A DNA stretch of 64,000 nucleotides from Microbacterium sp. zg-B185. GTDB lineage: Bacteria > Actinomycetota > Actinomycetes > Actinomycetales > Microbacteriaceae. Both the position numbers and the translations under genes were made by a program. Of this stretch, positions 43,211-57,009 are shown piece by piece. Numbering within the stretch: position 1 is the stretch's first letter; every line of letters starts with the position of its first letter. Below the pieces are notes generated by a model. The model was not told the origin of the DNA, made no database searches, and saw nothing but the letters and a program-made list of their open reading frames with translations. Location: contig NZ_CP126739.1 of assembly GCF_030246885.1 (NCBI RefSeq), forward strand, positions 1,798,001 to 1,862,000. Direction: 5' to 3'.

Positions 43211-44188
43211 ATGTTGTTCGCCCCAACGAGCGCGGTCCACGGTGTGCTCGCCAGCATCCCGAGCCCGACGGTCAGCTATTTCGACATCGGACCCCTGCGG
43301 ATCCATGTCTACGCACTGTGCATCATCGCCGGCATCATCGCCGCGGTGCTGCTCACGAACTGGCGCCTGACCCGCCGCGGCGCCGAGCCCTGGGTGGTCA
43401 TCGACATCTGCCTCATCGCGGTGCCGCTGGGGATCATCGGGGCGCGGATCTTCCACGTGCTCACCCATCCCGGGTACTACTTCGCAGAGGGCGCGGACTT
43501 CTGGGCGGTCTTCCGCATCTGGGAGGGCGGGATCGCGATCTACGGCGCCCTCATCGGCGGCGCCATCGGCGCGTGGCTGGGCTGCCGGTGGACCGGCATC
43601 CGGTTCTGGACGTTCGCCGACGCGCTGGCACCGGGGCTGCTCCTGGCCCAGGCGATGGGCCGCTTCGGTAACTGGTTCAACCAGGAGCTGTTCGGCCTGC
43701 CCACGGATCTGCCGTGGGGCCTGGAGATCGACAGCGACAACCCCGCGTTCCCCGAGGGTCTGACACCGGGCACGCTCTTTCACCCCACGTTCCTCTACGA
43801 GGTGATCTGGAACTCGCTCGGTGTGCTGTTCCTGCTCTGGGTCGGCCGCAGGTTCCGCCTGCAGTGGGGCCGGCTGTTCGCCCTCTACCTCATCTGGTAC
43901 AGCGCTGGCCGCATCGTCTGGGAGTCGATCCGCCTGGATCCGAGCGAGATCATCCTGGGGCTGCGCAGCAACGTCTGGGCCGCCATCATCGGAGTCCTGC
44001 TCGGTCTGGCCCTCTTCTTCATCCAGAAACGGCGGCACCCGGGGCTGGAGCCCTCGCCCTATGTCCCCGGCCGCGAATGGTCGCCGCCAGGCACTGTACA
44101 ATCGCAAGGCGACTTCGTCGACGTCAGCGAACCACCGGCCGACGAACTCGTTACGGGCACCGCCACAAGCACAGTCGCCTCGAAGTAG
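43211..44188 (+). CDS. lgt: Prolipoprotein diacylglyceryl transferase
   Basis: Membrane enzyme that attaches diacylglycerol to the lipobox cysteine of prolipoproteins. The 325 residues have about seven transmembrane helices. Signature motifs are [14 protein letters not shown], the phosphatidylglycerol-binding [16 protein letters not shown] and [11 protein letters not shown] soluble C-terminal tail of about 50 residues follows the last helix. The ATG at 43211 has no ribosome binding site and fits a leaderless start. lgt after trpA is the mycobacterial order. Confidence 0.94.
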   Translation: MLFAPTSAVHGVLASIPSPTVSYFDIGPLRIHVYALCIIAGIIAAVLLTNWRLTRRGAEPWVVIDICLIAVPLGIIGARIFHVLTHPGYYFAEGADFWAVFRIWEGGIAIYGALIGGAIGAWLGCRWTGIRFWTFADALAPGLLLAQAMGRFGNWFNQELFGLPTDLPWGLEIDSDNPAFPEGLTPGTLFHPTFLYEVIWNSLGVLFLLWVGRRFRLQWGRLFALYLIWYSAGRIVWESIRLDPSEIILGLRSNVWAAIIGVLLGLALFFIQKRRHPGLEPSPYVPGREWSPPGTVQSQGDFVDVSEPPADELVTGTATSTVASK

Positions 44189-44210
44189 CGGTTCACCGAA
44201 CGGTGAACCG
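44189..44210 (+). terminator. Perfect hairpin between lgt and gltB
   Basis: CGGTTCACCG, AA, CGGTGAACCG form a perfect 10-bp stem directly after the lgt TAG. No U-tract follows. It may be a terminator, or the palindrome could be an operator for gltBD; the sequence does not decide. Confidence 0.6.
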
Positions 44211-44270
44211 GCTTCCGCAATTCAGGGCCGACGTCGTCCCATCATGAACATGGATGTGAGGACGGTAGGT

Positions 44271-48864
<4,594 letters not shown>

Positions 48865-48872
<8 letters not shown>

Positions 48873-50331
48873 CCCCAAAGGCTTTCTGAAGGTGACGGAG
48901 CGCGAACTGCCTCCTCGTCGACCGGTGCCGGTGCGGATCATGGACTGGAAAGAGGTCTACGAGCCGGGCGATTCTGCAGTGCTGCGCCGTCAGGCGGGGC
49001 GCTGCATGGACTGCGGCATCCCGTTCTGCCACAAGGGATGCCCGCTGGGCAATCTCATTCCGGAGTGGAACGACCTGACCTGGCGGGGTGAGGGGCGTTC
49101 GGCTATCGAGCGTCTGCACGCCACCAACAACTTCCCGGAGTTCACCGGCCGGCTCTGCCCCGCGCCATGCGAGAGCTCCTGCGTTCTGGGCATCAACCAG
49201 CCCGCCGTCACGATCAAGCAGATCGAAGTGTCGATCATCGACGAGGCGTTCGCGAACGGCTGGGTGGAGCCCGAACCGCCCGGCCGTCTGACCGGCAAGA
49301 CCGTCGCGGTGGTCGGCTCCGGCCCCGCCGGGCTCGCCGCCGCCCAGCAGCTCACCCGCGCCGGGCACACGGTGGCGGTGTACGAGCGTGACGATCGGAT
49401 CGGCGGACTTCTGCGGTACGGCATCCCGGATTTCAAGATGGAGAAGCGGCACCTCGAGCACCGGCTCCGTCAGATGCAGGATGAGGGCACCCGCTTCCGC
49501 GCCGGCGTCGCGATCGGCACCGACATCGCATGGAACGACCTGCGCGCCAGGTACGACGCGGTCGTGGTCGCGACCGGCGCCACGGTGCCGCGCGAACTGC
49601 CGATCCCGGGTCGCGATCTGGCCGGCGTTCATTTCGCGATGGAATACCTGACTGAATCGAACAAGGCTCTCGCCGGCGACGCGGTCCCCAACCAGATCAC
49701 CGCCGAAGGCAAGCACGTCGTGGTCATCGGCGGCGGCGACACCGGAGCGGACTGCATCGGCACCGCGCATCGTCAGGGTGCGCTGAGCGTCACCAACCTC
49801 GCCATCGGCAAGCAGCCGCCCGGCGTGCGCCCGGATCATCAGCCGTGGCCGATGTCCCCGACGCTGTTCGAGGTGTCCTCGGCACACGAGGAGGGCGGCG
49901 AGCGATCGTATCTGGCATCGACCGTCGAGTTCCTCGGCAACAACGGGGGAGAGGTGCGCGCCCTGCGTGTCGCCGAGACCGAGTTCGTGGATGGCCGCCG
50001 CGTGCCCAGGAGCGGCACCGAACGCGAGATTCCTGCTGATCTGGTGCTGATCGCCATGGGCTTCACCGGCCCCGAGCGCACCCTCCTCGAGGAGCAGCTC
50101 GGCGCGCGGTTCACATCGCGCGGCAGCCTCGATCGCGAAGACGACTACCAGACGAGCTCACCGGGCGTGTTCGTGGCGGGCGACGCCGGCCGCGGTCAGT
50201 CGCTGATCGTCTGGGCCATCGCCGAGGGGCGGGCCGCCGCGGCGAAGGTGGACGAGTACCTGATGGGTGCGACATCGCTGCCCGCACCGGTGCTCCCGTC
50301 CGATGTCGCGATCGGCCTGCAGCGCGCGTAG
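48865..50331 (+). CDS. gltD: Glutamate synthase small (beta) subunit
   Basis: NADPH-oxidising partner that feeds electrons to GltB. The 488 residues contain N-terminal cysteines for two 4Fe-4S clusters ([18 protein letters not shown] and [13 protein letters not shown]), an FAD-binding [15 protein letters not shown] and an NADPH-binding [11 protein letters not shown], with a C-terminal [20 protein letters not shown]. The GTG at 48865 overlaps the gltB stop, so they are coupled. The TAG stop starts the pyk -10 box. Confidence 0.96.
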
Positions 50332-50334
50332 GCT
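50329..50334 (+). promoter_or_regulatory. -10 element of pyk overlapping the gltD stop
   Basis: TAGGCT begins with the gltD TAG. Its downstream sequence CTTGCCGC repeats that after the 40091 element. A start near 50341 gives pyk a leader of about 47 nt. Confidence 0.5.
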
Positions 50335-50387
50335 TGCCGCGGCAACTCTGCCGCACCCCCACTGAAGCACTCGGAGTGAAATTACCG

Positions 50388-51836
50388 ATGAGACGTGCCA
50401 AGATCGTCGCCACGTTGGGACCCGCCACCTCCACATACGAGCAGGTCCGAGCGATCATCGATGCGGGTGTCGACGTCGCACGCATGAACCTCAGCCACGG
50501 AGATCACACCGTGCACGAGACGAACTTCGCCAACGTGCGCAAGGCGGCCGACGATGCCGGCCGCGCTGTTGCCATCCTGGTCGACCTGCAGGGGCCCAAG
50601 ATCCGGCTCGGCAAGTTCGCCGACGGCCCGCATGATCTCGCCGTCGGCGACATCTTCAAGATCACCGTGGACGACGTCCCCGGCACCAAGGAGCTCGTCT
50701 CCACGACGTACAAGGGTCTGCCGGCCGATGTCCACCCCGGCGATTTCCTGCTGATCGACGACGGCAAGGTCAAGGTCGAGGTCGTCGAGACCGACGGCAC
50801 GGTCGTCACGACCAAGGTGCTGGTGGCCGGCCCGGTGTCCAACAACAAGGGCATCAACCTCCCCGGCGTCGCCGTCAACGTTCCCGCACTGTCGGAGAAG
50901 GACGAGGACGACCTGCGCTGGGGCCTGCGCATCGGCGCGGACATCATCGCCCTGTCGTTCGTGCGCGACGCCAAGGACGTGCAGCGCGTGCACGTCATCA
51001 TGGCCGAAGAGGGACGTCGCGTCCCCGTGATCGCCAAGATCGAGAAGCCGCAGGCCGTCGATCACCTCGAGGAGATCATCGACGCGTTCGACGGCATCAT
51101 GGTCGCCCGTGGCGACCTGGGCGTCGAGCTTCCGCTGGAAGCGGTGCCGATCGTCCAGAAGCGGGCCGTCGAGCTGTGCCGACGGATGGCCAAGCCCGTC
51201 ATCGTCGCGACGCAGATGCTCGAGTCGATGATCGACAACCCCGTCCCCACCCGTGCCGAGACCTCGGACGTCGCCAACGCGGTCCTTGACGGCGCCGACG
51301 CGGTCATGCTCTCCGGAGAGACCAGTGTGGGCAAGTACCCGGTCGTCGTGGTCGAGACGATGGCCAGGATCATCGCGTCGACCGAGGATCACGGCCTGGA
51401 GCGCATCGCACCGCTGAACACGAAGCCGCGCACGCAGGGCGGGGCCATCACGCTCGCTGCTATGGAAGTCGCCGACTTCGTCGATGCCAAGTACGTCTGC
51501 ATCTTCACCGAGTCCGGCGACACGGCACGCCGCATGTCCCGCCTGCGGCCGCGATTCCCGATGATCAGCTTCACCCCCGATCCTGCCATCCGCCGCCGCA
51601 TGGCGCTCACCTGGGGCATACAGTCGACCCTCGTGGAGCACGTCGCCCACACGGACCGCATGTTCATCCAGGTCGACGACTACTTCCTCTCCAACGACCT
51701 CGCGAAGGTCGGCGACAAGGTCGTGGTCATCTCCGGTTCCCCTCCAGGGATCATCGGCTCGACCAACGACATCCGCATTCACAAGATCGGCGACGCCGTC
51801 CACGGGAAGGCTCCCATCTACCAGTCGCGCGAGTGA
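50388..51836 (+). CDS. pyk: Pyruvate kinase
   Basis: Converts phosphoenolpyruvate and ADP to pyruvate and ATP, the last step of glycolysis. The 482 residues fit the family: RRAKIVATLGPATS and MNLSHGD at the N-terminus, VDLQGPKIRLGKF, the active-site FVRDAKDV and KIEKPQAVDHLEEI, VARGDLGVELP, ATQMLESMIDNPVPTRAE and the C-terminal allosteric domain. The ATG at 50388 has GGAG about 11 nt upstream. It is monocistronic and followed by a large inverted repeat. Confidence 0.97.
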   Translation: MRRAKIVATLGPATSTYEQVRAIIDAGVDVARMNLSHGDHTVHETNFANVRKAADDAGRAVAILVDLQGPKIRLGKFADGPHDLAVGDIFKITVDDVPGTKELVSTTYKGLPADVHPGDFLLIDDGKVKVEVVETDGTVVTTKVLVAGPVSNNKGINLPGVAVNVPALSEKDEDDLRWGLRIGADIIALSFVRDAKDVQRVHVIMAEEGRRVPVIAKIEKPQAVDHLEEIIDAFDGIMVARGDLGVELPLEAVPIVQKRAVELCRRMAKPVIVATQMLESMIDNPVPTRAETSDVANAVLDGADAVMLSGETSVGKYPVVVVETMARIIASTEDHGLERIAPLNTKPRTQGGAITLAAMEVADFVDAKYVCIFTESGDTARRMSRLRPRFPMISFTPDPAIRRRMALTWGIQSTLVEHVAHTDRMFIQVDDYFLSNDLAKVGDKVVVISGSPPGIIGSTNDIRIHKIGDAVHGKAPIYQSRE

Positions 51837-51850
51837 CGGCCCCCATATCC

Positions 51851-51890
51851 GAGAATGATCGCGCTCGCTAGGCTGAGCGCGATCATTCTC
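51851..51890. promoter_or_regulatory. Perfect 16-bp inverted repeat enclosing a -10 box
   Basis: GAGAATGATCGCGCTC (51851-51866) is repeated exactly in inverse at 51875-51890. The 8-nt centre GCTAGGCT contains TAGGCT (51869-51874), a good -10 element pointing at the gene at 51907. As RNA it would be a pyk terminator without a U-tract; as DNA it could be an operator sitting on the promoter. Both readings are open. Confidence 0.8.
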
Positions 51891-51906
51891 GTTAGGGGTG
51901 CCCGCG

Positions 51907-52296
51907 ATGAACTTCTTCGGAGACTTCCTGTGGATCCTGCTGTGGATCTGCTATTTCACGGCCTACATCTTCGTCGTCGTCCTGGTGATCGGGGATCTGT
52001 TCCGCGACGAGGAGCTCAACGGCTGGTTCAAAGCACTGTGGATCATCTTCCTGGTCTTCCTGCCGTTCCTGACCGCCCTGGTGTACGTGATAGCGCGCGG
52101 CAAGGGCATGGCCGAGCGCAGCGGCGGCGGATACCGCACCGTGGCGGAGGCGGATGACTATCGCCCCGCCTCGTCGCGCACGCCGGCATCCGACATAGCC
52201 CAGGCCAAGGCTCTGCTGGATGCCGGGACCATCAGCCAGGGCGAATTCGACGCGCTCAAGAGCAAGGCCCTGGGCAACCAGTACTTCGGCACCTGA
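51907..52296 (+). CDS. PLDc_N / SHOCT domain membrane protein
   Basis: A 129-residue protein with two transmembrane helices (about 5-29 and 43-64) forming a PLDc_N-type module (ELNGWFKALWIIFLVFLPFL), then a linker and a C-terminal SHOCT motif (DIAQAKALLDAGTISQGEFD). These proteins are widespread in actinobacteria, with roles possibly in membrane stress. No nuclease or lipase motif is present. The ATG at 51907 has AGGGG about 8 nt upstream; a GTG at 51898 would add three residues. Confidence 0.85.
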   Translation: MNFFGDFLWILLWICYFTAYIFVVVLVIGDLFRDEELNGWFKALWIIFLVFLPFLTALVYVIARGKGMAERSGGGYRTVAEADDYRPASSRTPASDIAQAKALLDAGTISQGEFDALKSKALGNQYFGT

Positions 52297-52420
52297 GCGC
52301 CGTGCTGGCGCCCCCACCCGGTCAGCCCGCCGTTCTGCGGATGCGTCCGACCCCGCGCGGTGGACGTCGACGTGCCGCGGCGGATGTGAAACGCCCCTAG
52401 ACCGGCGGGGAGCGGAATCC

Positions 52421-52449
52421 TTCACCTGAACCCTGCCGCGGACTAGCGT
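52421..52449 (+). promoter_or_regulatory. Leaderless promoter of the tmsA-like gene
   Basis: TTCACC (52421-52426), 17 bp, TAGCGT (52444-52449), 6 nt, then GTG at 52456. Spacing is ideal for a sigma-A promoter and predicts a leaderless mRNA. Confidence 0.65.
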
Positions 52450-52455
52450 GGGGTC

Positions 52456-53835
52456 GTGTCCGCACCCGCGACCGATACACGCACCGCGCACGCCGCCGGC
52501 GTGCGGCGGCTGCTCGAGAGCTACTGGGCGCTGCCGCCGGGCGCGCAGGTCCGGCTCGCCAAGCGCACCTCGAACCTGTTCCGCTCGCGTTCGGAAACTG
52601 CCGCCCCTGGCCTGGACACGTCAGGGTTGACGGGAGTCATCGGCGTCGATCCTGAGGGTCGCACGGCGGACGTCGCCGGCATGTGCACCTACGAGGATCT
52701 CCTCGCTGCGACACTGCCGCAGGGGTTGGCACCCCTCGTCGTGCCGCAACTGAGGACGATCACGCTCGGCGGAGCGGTCACGGGCCTGGGCATCGAGTCG
52801 ACGTCTTTCCGAAGCGGGCTGCCGCATGAATCGGTCCTCGAGATGGACATTCTCACCGGCGCGGGGGAGGTGATCACGGCATCCCCGAGCGAGCACGCCG
52901 ACCTGTACCGGGCGTTCCCCAATTCATACGGCACTCTCGGCTACGCGGTGCGTCTGCGCATCGAACTCGAGACGGTCCAGCCGTTCGTGACCCTCCGGCA
53001 CATACGCTTTCACACGATCGCCGATCTGATGGCGGCGATGGACCGCATCGTCGCGTCGCGTTGCCTGGACGACGTGGCGGTGGACTATCTCGACGGCGTG
53101 GTGTTCGGCGCCGACGAGAGCTACCTGTGCGTCGGGACGAAGAGCTCCGTGCCCGGCGCGGTCAGCGACTACACGGGTCGACAAATCTATTACCGGTCCA
53201 TCCGGCACGACGACGCCGGGAAAGCCGACCGGCTCACCATCCACGACTACCTCTGGCGGTGGGACACCGACTGGTTCTGGTGCTCGGCGGCGTTCGGGGC
53301 GCAACACCCCCTCGTCCGTCGCGTGTGGCCCCGGCGCTACCTCCGCAGCGCCACGTACAGCAGGCTGATGGGGCTGGAACGCCGATTCGACATCGGCGAT
53401 CGCCTGGAGAAGCTGCACGGGCGCCCCGCGCGCGAGCGCGTGATTCAGGACATCGAAGTGCCGATCGCCCGGTGCGCCGATTTTGTCGAATGGTTTCTCG
53501 GGAACGTGCCGATCACGCCGATCTGGCTCTGTCCGCTGCGATTGCGCGACCATGAAGCGTGGCCGCTCTACCCGCTGCATCCAGCCGCGACCTACGTCAA
53601 CGTCGGCTTCTGGTCCACCGTGCCGGTCGGGGCGACCCAAGGCGAGACGAATCGGCTGATCGAGCAGAAGGTGCGCGAGCTCGACGGGCACAAATCGCTG
53701 TACTCCGACGCGTTCTATTCACGGGAGGACTTCGACTCGCTCTACGGCGGGGCCGACTACCGAGCGGCGAAAAGGCGGTACGACCCCGACGCGAGACTGC
53801 TCGACCTCTATCAGAAGGCGGTGCAACGACGATGA
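52456..53835 (+). CDS. FAD-binding oxidoreductase, TmsA/BfaA-like
   Basis: A 459-residue DHCR24-like flavoprotein of the vanillyl-alcohol-oxidase fold. The FAD part (about 55-175) contains MCTYEDLLAATLPQGLAPLV, TITLGGAVTGLGIESTSFRS and PHESVLEMDILTGAGEV. It overlaps by 4 nt a CFA-type methyltransferase. That pairing is the hallmark of the actinobacterial 10-methylstearate pathway, where TmsB (BfaB) methylates oleoyl phospholipid to a 10-methylene product and TmsA (BfaA) reduces it. In M. tuberculosis the counterparts are Rv0449c and UfaA1. Function is inferred from the pair. The GTG is leaderless. Confidence 0.8.
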   Translation: MSAPATDTRTAHAAGVRRLLESYWALPPGAQVRLAKRTSNLFRSRSETAAPGLDTSGLTGVIGVDPEGRTADVAGMCTYEDLLAATLPQGLAPLVVPQLRTITLGGAVTGLGIESTSFRSGLPHESVLEMDILTGAGEVITASPSEHADLYRAFPNSYGTLGYAVRLRIELETVQPFVTLRHIRFHTIADLMAAMDRIVASRCLDDVAVDYLDGVVFGADESYLCVGTKSSVPGAVSDYTGRQIYYRSIRHDDAGKADRLTIHDYLWRWDTDWFWCSAAFGAQHPLVRRVWPRRYLRSATYSRLMGLERRFDIGDRLEKLHGRPARERVIQDIEVPIARCADFVEWFLGNVPITPIWLCPLRLRDHEAWPLYPLHPAATYVNVGFWSTVPVGATQGETNRLIEQKVRELDGHKSLYSDAFYSREDFDSLYGGADYRAAKRRYDPDARLLDLYQKAVQRR

Positions 53836-55172
53836 CCACATCCAAGGAACGGACGGATGCCTCGGCCGATGGCGGCGCGGCCGTGACGGGCGACGCGGAG
53901 TCCGGAGAACTCACGCTCGCCGAGGTGCTCGAGATCTTCACGGCGGGCCGGCTGCCGCTGCGCTTCACCGCGTATGACGGCAGCACGGCCGGACCTCCCG
54001 ACGCGCCCTTCGCCCTTGACCTGAAGACACCCCGCGGCACGACCTATCTCGTCACCGGGTTCGGCGATCTGGGGCTCGCGCGTGCCTACATCGCAGGCGA
54101 TCTCGACATCCGAGGTGTGCACCCCGGCGACCCGTACGAGCTGCTCAAGACGCTCGAGAGCCTTGAGTTCACGCGACCATCGCCGCGGCTCATGGCCCGG
54201 ATCATCCGCTCGATCGGCGTCGAGCATCTGCGCCCGGTCGCGCCGCCGCCGCAGGAGGTGCCCCCGCGCTGGAAGCGCATCGCCGGTGGCTTGCGGCACA
54301 GCAAGTCACGCGATGCGCAGGCGATCCACCACCACTACGACGTCTCGAACACCTTCTACGAGTGGGTGCTCGGCCCATCGATGACCTACACGTGCGCGTG
54401 CTACCCGCACCTCGACGCTTCGCTCGAGGAGGCACAGGAGAACAAGTACCGCCTCGTGTTCGACAAGCTGCGGCTGAAGCCGGGGGACCGGCTGCTCGAC
54501 GTCGGATGCGGCTGGGGCGGCATGGTGCGCTACGCCGCTCGTCGGGGTGTCCACGCCCTCGGAGTGACGCTGTCGCAGGAGCAGGCCGGGTGGGCGCAGC
54601 GCGCCATCGCCGGCGAAGGGCTGGAGCATGCTGATGTGCGGTACGGCGACTACCGCGGTATCGCCGAGACCGGTTTCGACGCGGTGTCGTCGATCGGGCT
54701 GCTCGAGCACATCGGGGTGCGCAACTACCCGGCGTACTTCCGCTTCCTGCGCTCGCGGATACGCCCGGGAGGCCTGCTGCTCAACCACTGCATCACCCGC
54801 AGTGACAACAAGACCGAGCCCGCGGCGCGGGGGTTCATCGACCGCTACGTCTTCCCGGACGGAGAGCTGACCGGTTCCGGTCGCATCATCACCGAGGCAC
54901 AGGATGCCGGGCTCGAAGTGCTGCACGAGGAGAACCTGCGCCCTCACTACGCACTGACGCTCCGTGACTGGTGCGCGAACCTCGTCGAGCACTGGGACGA
55001 AGCGGTCACCGAGATCGGACTGCCCGCTGCGAAGGTGTGGGGCCTCTACATGGCCGGATCACGGCTCGCCTTCGAATCGGGCGGGATCGAGCTGCACCAC
55101 GTTCTCGCCGTCAACTCCCGGGGGAACAGCGACGATGCCGACCTTCCGCTGCGGCCGTGGTGGACACCATAG
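53832..55172 (+). CDS. Cyclopropane-fatty-acid-type SAM methyltransferase, TmsB/BfaB-like
   Basis: A 446-residue SAM-dependent methyltransferase acting on unsaturated acyl chains of phospholipids. Motifs are HHHYDVSNTFYEWVLG, MTYTCACYP, the SAM loop LLDVGCGWGGMVRYAARRG near 220-238, the active-site SIGLLEHIG, and a C-terminal YRxF-like ALTLRDWCANLVEHW. By context it more likely makes 10-methylene/10-methyl fatty acids than cyclopropanes, but the sequence alone cannot exclude a cyclopropane synthase. The ATG at 53832 overlaps the oxidoreductase stop. Confidence 0.87.
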   Translation: MTTSKERTDASADGGAAVTGDAESGELTLAEVLEIFTAGRLPLRFTAYDGSTAGPPDAPFALDLKTPRGTTYLVTGFGDLGLARAYIAGDLDIRGVHPGDPYELLKTLESLEFTRPSPRLMARIIRSIGVEHLRPVAPPPQEVPPRWKRIAGGLRHSKSRDAQAIHHHYDVSNTFYEWVLGPSMTYTCACYPHLDASLEEAQENKYRLVFDKLRLKPGDRLLDVGCGWGGMVRYAARRGVHALGVTLSQEQAGWAQRAIAGEGLEHADVRYGDYRGIAETGFDAVSSIGLLEHIGVRNYPAYFRFLRSRIRPGGLLLNHCITRSDNKTEPAARGFIDRYVFPDGELTGSGRIITEAQDAGLEVLHEENLRPHYALTLRDWCANLVEHWDEAVTEIGLPAAKVWGLYMAGSRLAFESGGIELHHVLAVNSRGNSDDADLPLRPWWTP

Positions 55173-55236
55173 CGGCATTCGGCCGGAGTCGCCGCGATCC
55201 TCATCTCAACTCCGCCACGCTCCGTGCCGCGATTGT

Positions 55237-55590
55237 GTGAGCCTGCAGGGGTCGGGGGTGACGCTGGCCGAACAGATCGCTGTACAGGTGCGTGCCGCGA
55301 TCGCTTCTGGCGATCTTGCCCCCGGTGAACGGCTGCCCCCGGCGCGAGAGTTATCGGTGTCGCTGCAGGTCAACATGCACACGGTGCTGCGGGCGTATCA
55401 ACAATTGCGGGATGAGGAATTGATAGCGATGAGACAGGGCCGCGGGGCATTCGTGCGAGATGACGCAGGAGCAGCATCTTTGCGCGTGGGTGAGCTGGCC
55501 GCGCAACTTGCAGCGGAGGCGCGAAAGCTTGGCCTTTCTGTGCAGGACCTACATGCCCGGATCGATCGGCTCATGGGCGGCGCCGCATGA
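55237..55590 (+). CDS. GntR-family (YtrA-type) transcriptional regulator
   Basis: A 117-residue repressor with a winged helix-turn-helix (EQIAVQVRAAIASGDLAPGE, LPPARELSVSLQVNMHTVLR) and only a short C-terminal helix for dimerisation, as in the YtrA subfamily. Such regulators usually control the membrane gene next to them. Here its stop overlaps a DUF1648 membrane gene as ATGA. The GTG at 55237 is the best start; another GTG at 55258 is possible, and no ribosome binding site is clear. Confidence 0.88.
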   Translation: MSLQGSGVTLAEQIAVQVRAAIASGDLAPGERLPPARELSVSLQVNMHTVLRAYQQLRDEELIAMRQGRGAFVRDDAGAASLRVGELAAQLAAEARKLGLSVQDLHARIDRLMGGAA

Positions 55591-56560
55591 TCGGGCTACG
55601 GAAAGCCCTGGCGATCGTCTCCTTGTGGCTGCCTGCCGCGGCCATTCTCAGTACCTGGGCGCTATGGAGCGGCCGCTTGCCGGGCCAGCTGCCGACACAC
55701 TGGGGAAACAGCGGTCCCGCTGATTCGGCGACGGATGCCGCGACATTCCTGGGGTGGCTGGTGGCGGTCGCCATTGGTGCGGCACTGATCGGTACGATTC
55801 TGCTTTTGATTCCGATGTCGGGCAAGTGGGAGCAGCGTGCCATCGGTGGCATTACGGCTGCCACCGGTGCGTTCGTGTTCGGCATGTGGCTGGGAGCACT
55901 GCTCCGTCACTCGATGTCGCCGACCCGTACACGGTGGAGCTTGGCGCGTGGATCATTCCGACCTTGATCGCGCCGTTCTACGCATTCGTGCCTCTGGCGC
56001 TGTTCCCCTTGCCGAGCGGGCCGGCCGTGACCGTCCGGGACCCGGTTGCGGTGAAACCGATGACCCTTGTTCCGATGCACACGGTCGCTTGGAGCCGCAC
56101 CGTGTCATCCTGGTTGTTCATTTCGATAACCGTCGTGGTGCTCATCGTGGGAGTCCTGCTCTTCTTGATGCCCATCCTTCGTGACGGTATCGAGGCAGCG
56201 AGCTGGGCGATGATCCCCTTTCTCGGGGCGTTCTTACTTGTCGCCCTCTTCTGTGCGTTCCGGGTCACCGTGGACTGGAGGGGCTTTCGCGTCGCGTCGC
56301 TCCTGTTCGGTATTCCCCTCAAGCGAATCGCCCCCGAAGACAATGCGGCTGTTGAGGTGGCCGTGCTGGAACCTATGCAGTGGGGTGGCTGGGGGTTTCG
56401 AATCATGCCAGGGCGGTCCGCGATCATCCTGAGGGCAGGCCCCGGGCTGGTGTTCACCCGGCAGAACGGCAAGCAGTTCGCGATCACCCTCGACGGCGCG
56501 GAGGAACCAGCGAGCATCCTCCTCAACCTCGCCGGCAAGGACGACGCTTCGCGAGCGTGA
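55587..56560 (+). pseudogene. DUF1648 membrane protein gene with a frameshift
   Basis: The first frame (from ATG 55587) encodes a DUF1648 domain with LPGQLPTHWGNSGPADSATD and three transmembrane helices, then loses sense after GMWLGALLRHS near 55913. The second frame resumes at once with DVADPYTVELGAWIIPTLIA and runs to 56560 with three more hydrophobic segments and a soluble tail. Adding one base near 55910-55920 would restore a protein of about 323 residues. It may be a true one-base deletion or a sequencing error. It is coupled to the GntR gene. Confidence 0.78.
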
Positions 56561-56683
56561 CATAGACACACGTGCTCATTCGCTCGCATAGACGTTGACA
56601 ATCGCCGCACTGGCGGACCGCCAAGTGGCCGCGCACGTATCGATGGGTGGCAACTCGCGCCAAAGCTGAAGCAAGTCCGCGCG

Positions 56684-56995
56684 TCACTGAGTTCCCGCGC
56701 CCCATCCGCCGATGGGGCCGCCCCGGACTGGTTCGTCGCGGAGCACTCGCTGCTCGTTGTCGCGAAATCGCGGCTCGTAGTGCGTGAAGTAGATCTTCGC
56801 CACCAGGTCACGCCGGCTGCGCACTCCGGTCTTCTCGAACACGTTGTGCAGGTGGTTTTGAACCGTGAGCGGTGAGACGAACAGTTCCGTGGCGATCTCG
56901 TTGGTGGAGTGGCCCGTCAGGACGAGCTCAACGACCTCGCGTTCTCGCTCGGTCAGGCCGTACGCAGATGCTTGAGAAACGGATTGGTGCGCCAC
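56684..56995 (-). CDS. Orphan LuxR-type DNA-binding domain
   Basis: The 103 residues are almost only a LuxR/GerE helix-turn-helix (residues 14-72: [40 protein letters not shown]) followed by a 30-residue polar tail ([16 protein letters not shown]). In relatives this domain ends a much longer regulator. Here the GTG start at 56995 has no ribosome binding site and is 14 nt after the stop of the STAND gene, in another frame. It may be a remnant, a coupled second product, or the broken-off C-terminus of a longer protein. Confidence 0.62.
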   Translation of the reverse strand: MAHQSVSQASAYGLTEREREVVELVLTGHSTNEIATELFVSPLTVQNHLHNVFEKTGVRSRRDLVAKIYFTHYEPRFRDNEQRVLRDEPVRGGPIGGWGAGTQ

Positions 56996-57009
56996 GCGAG
57001 GACGCAGGA

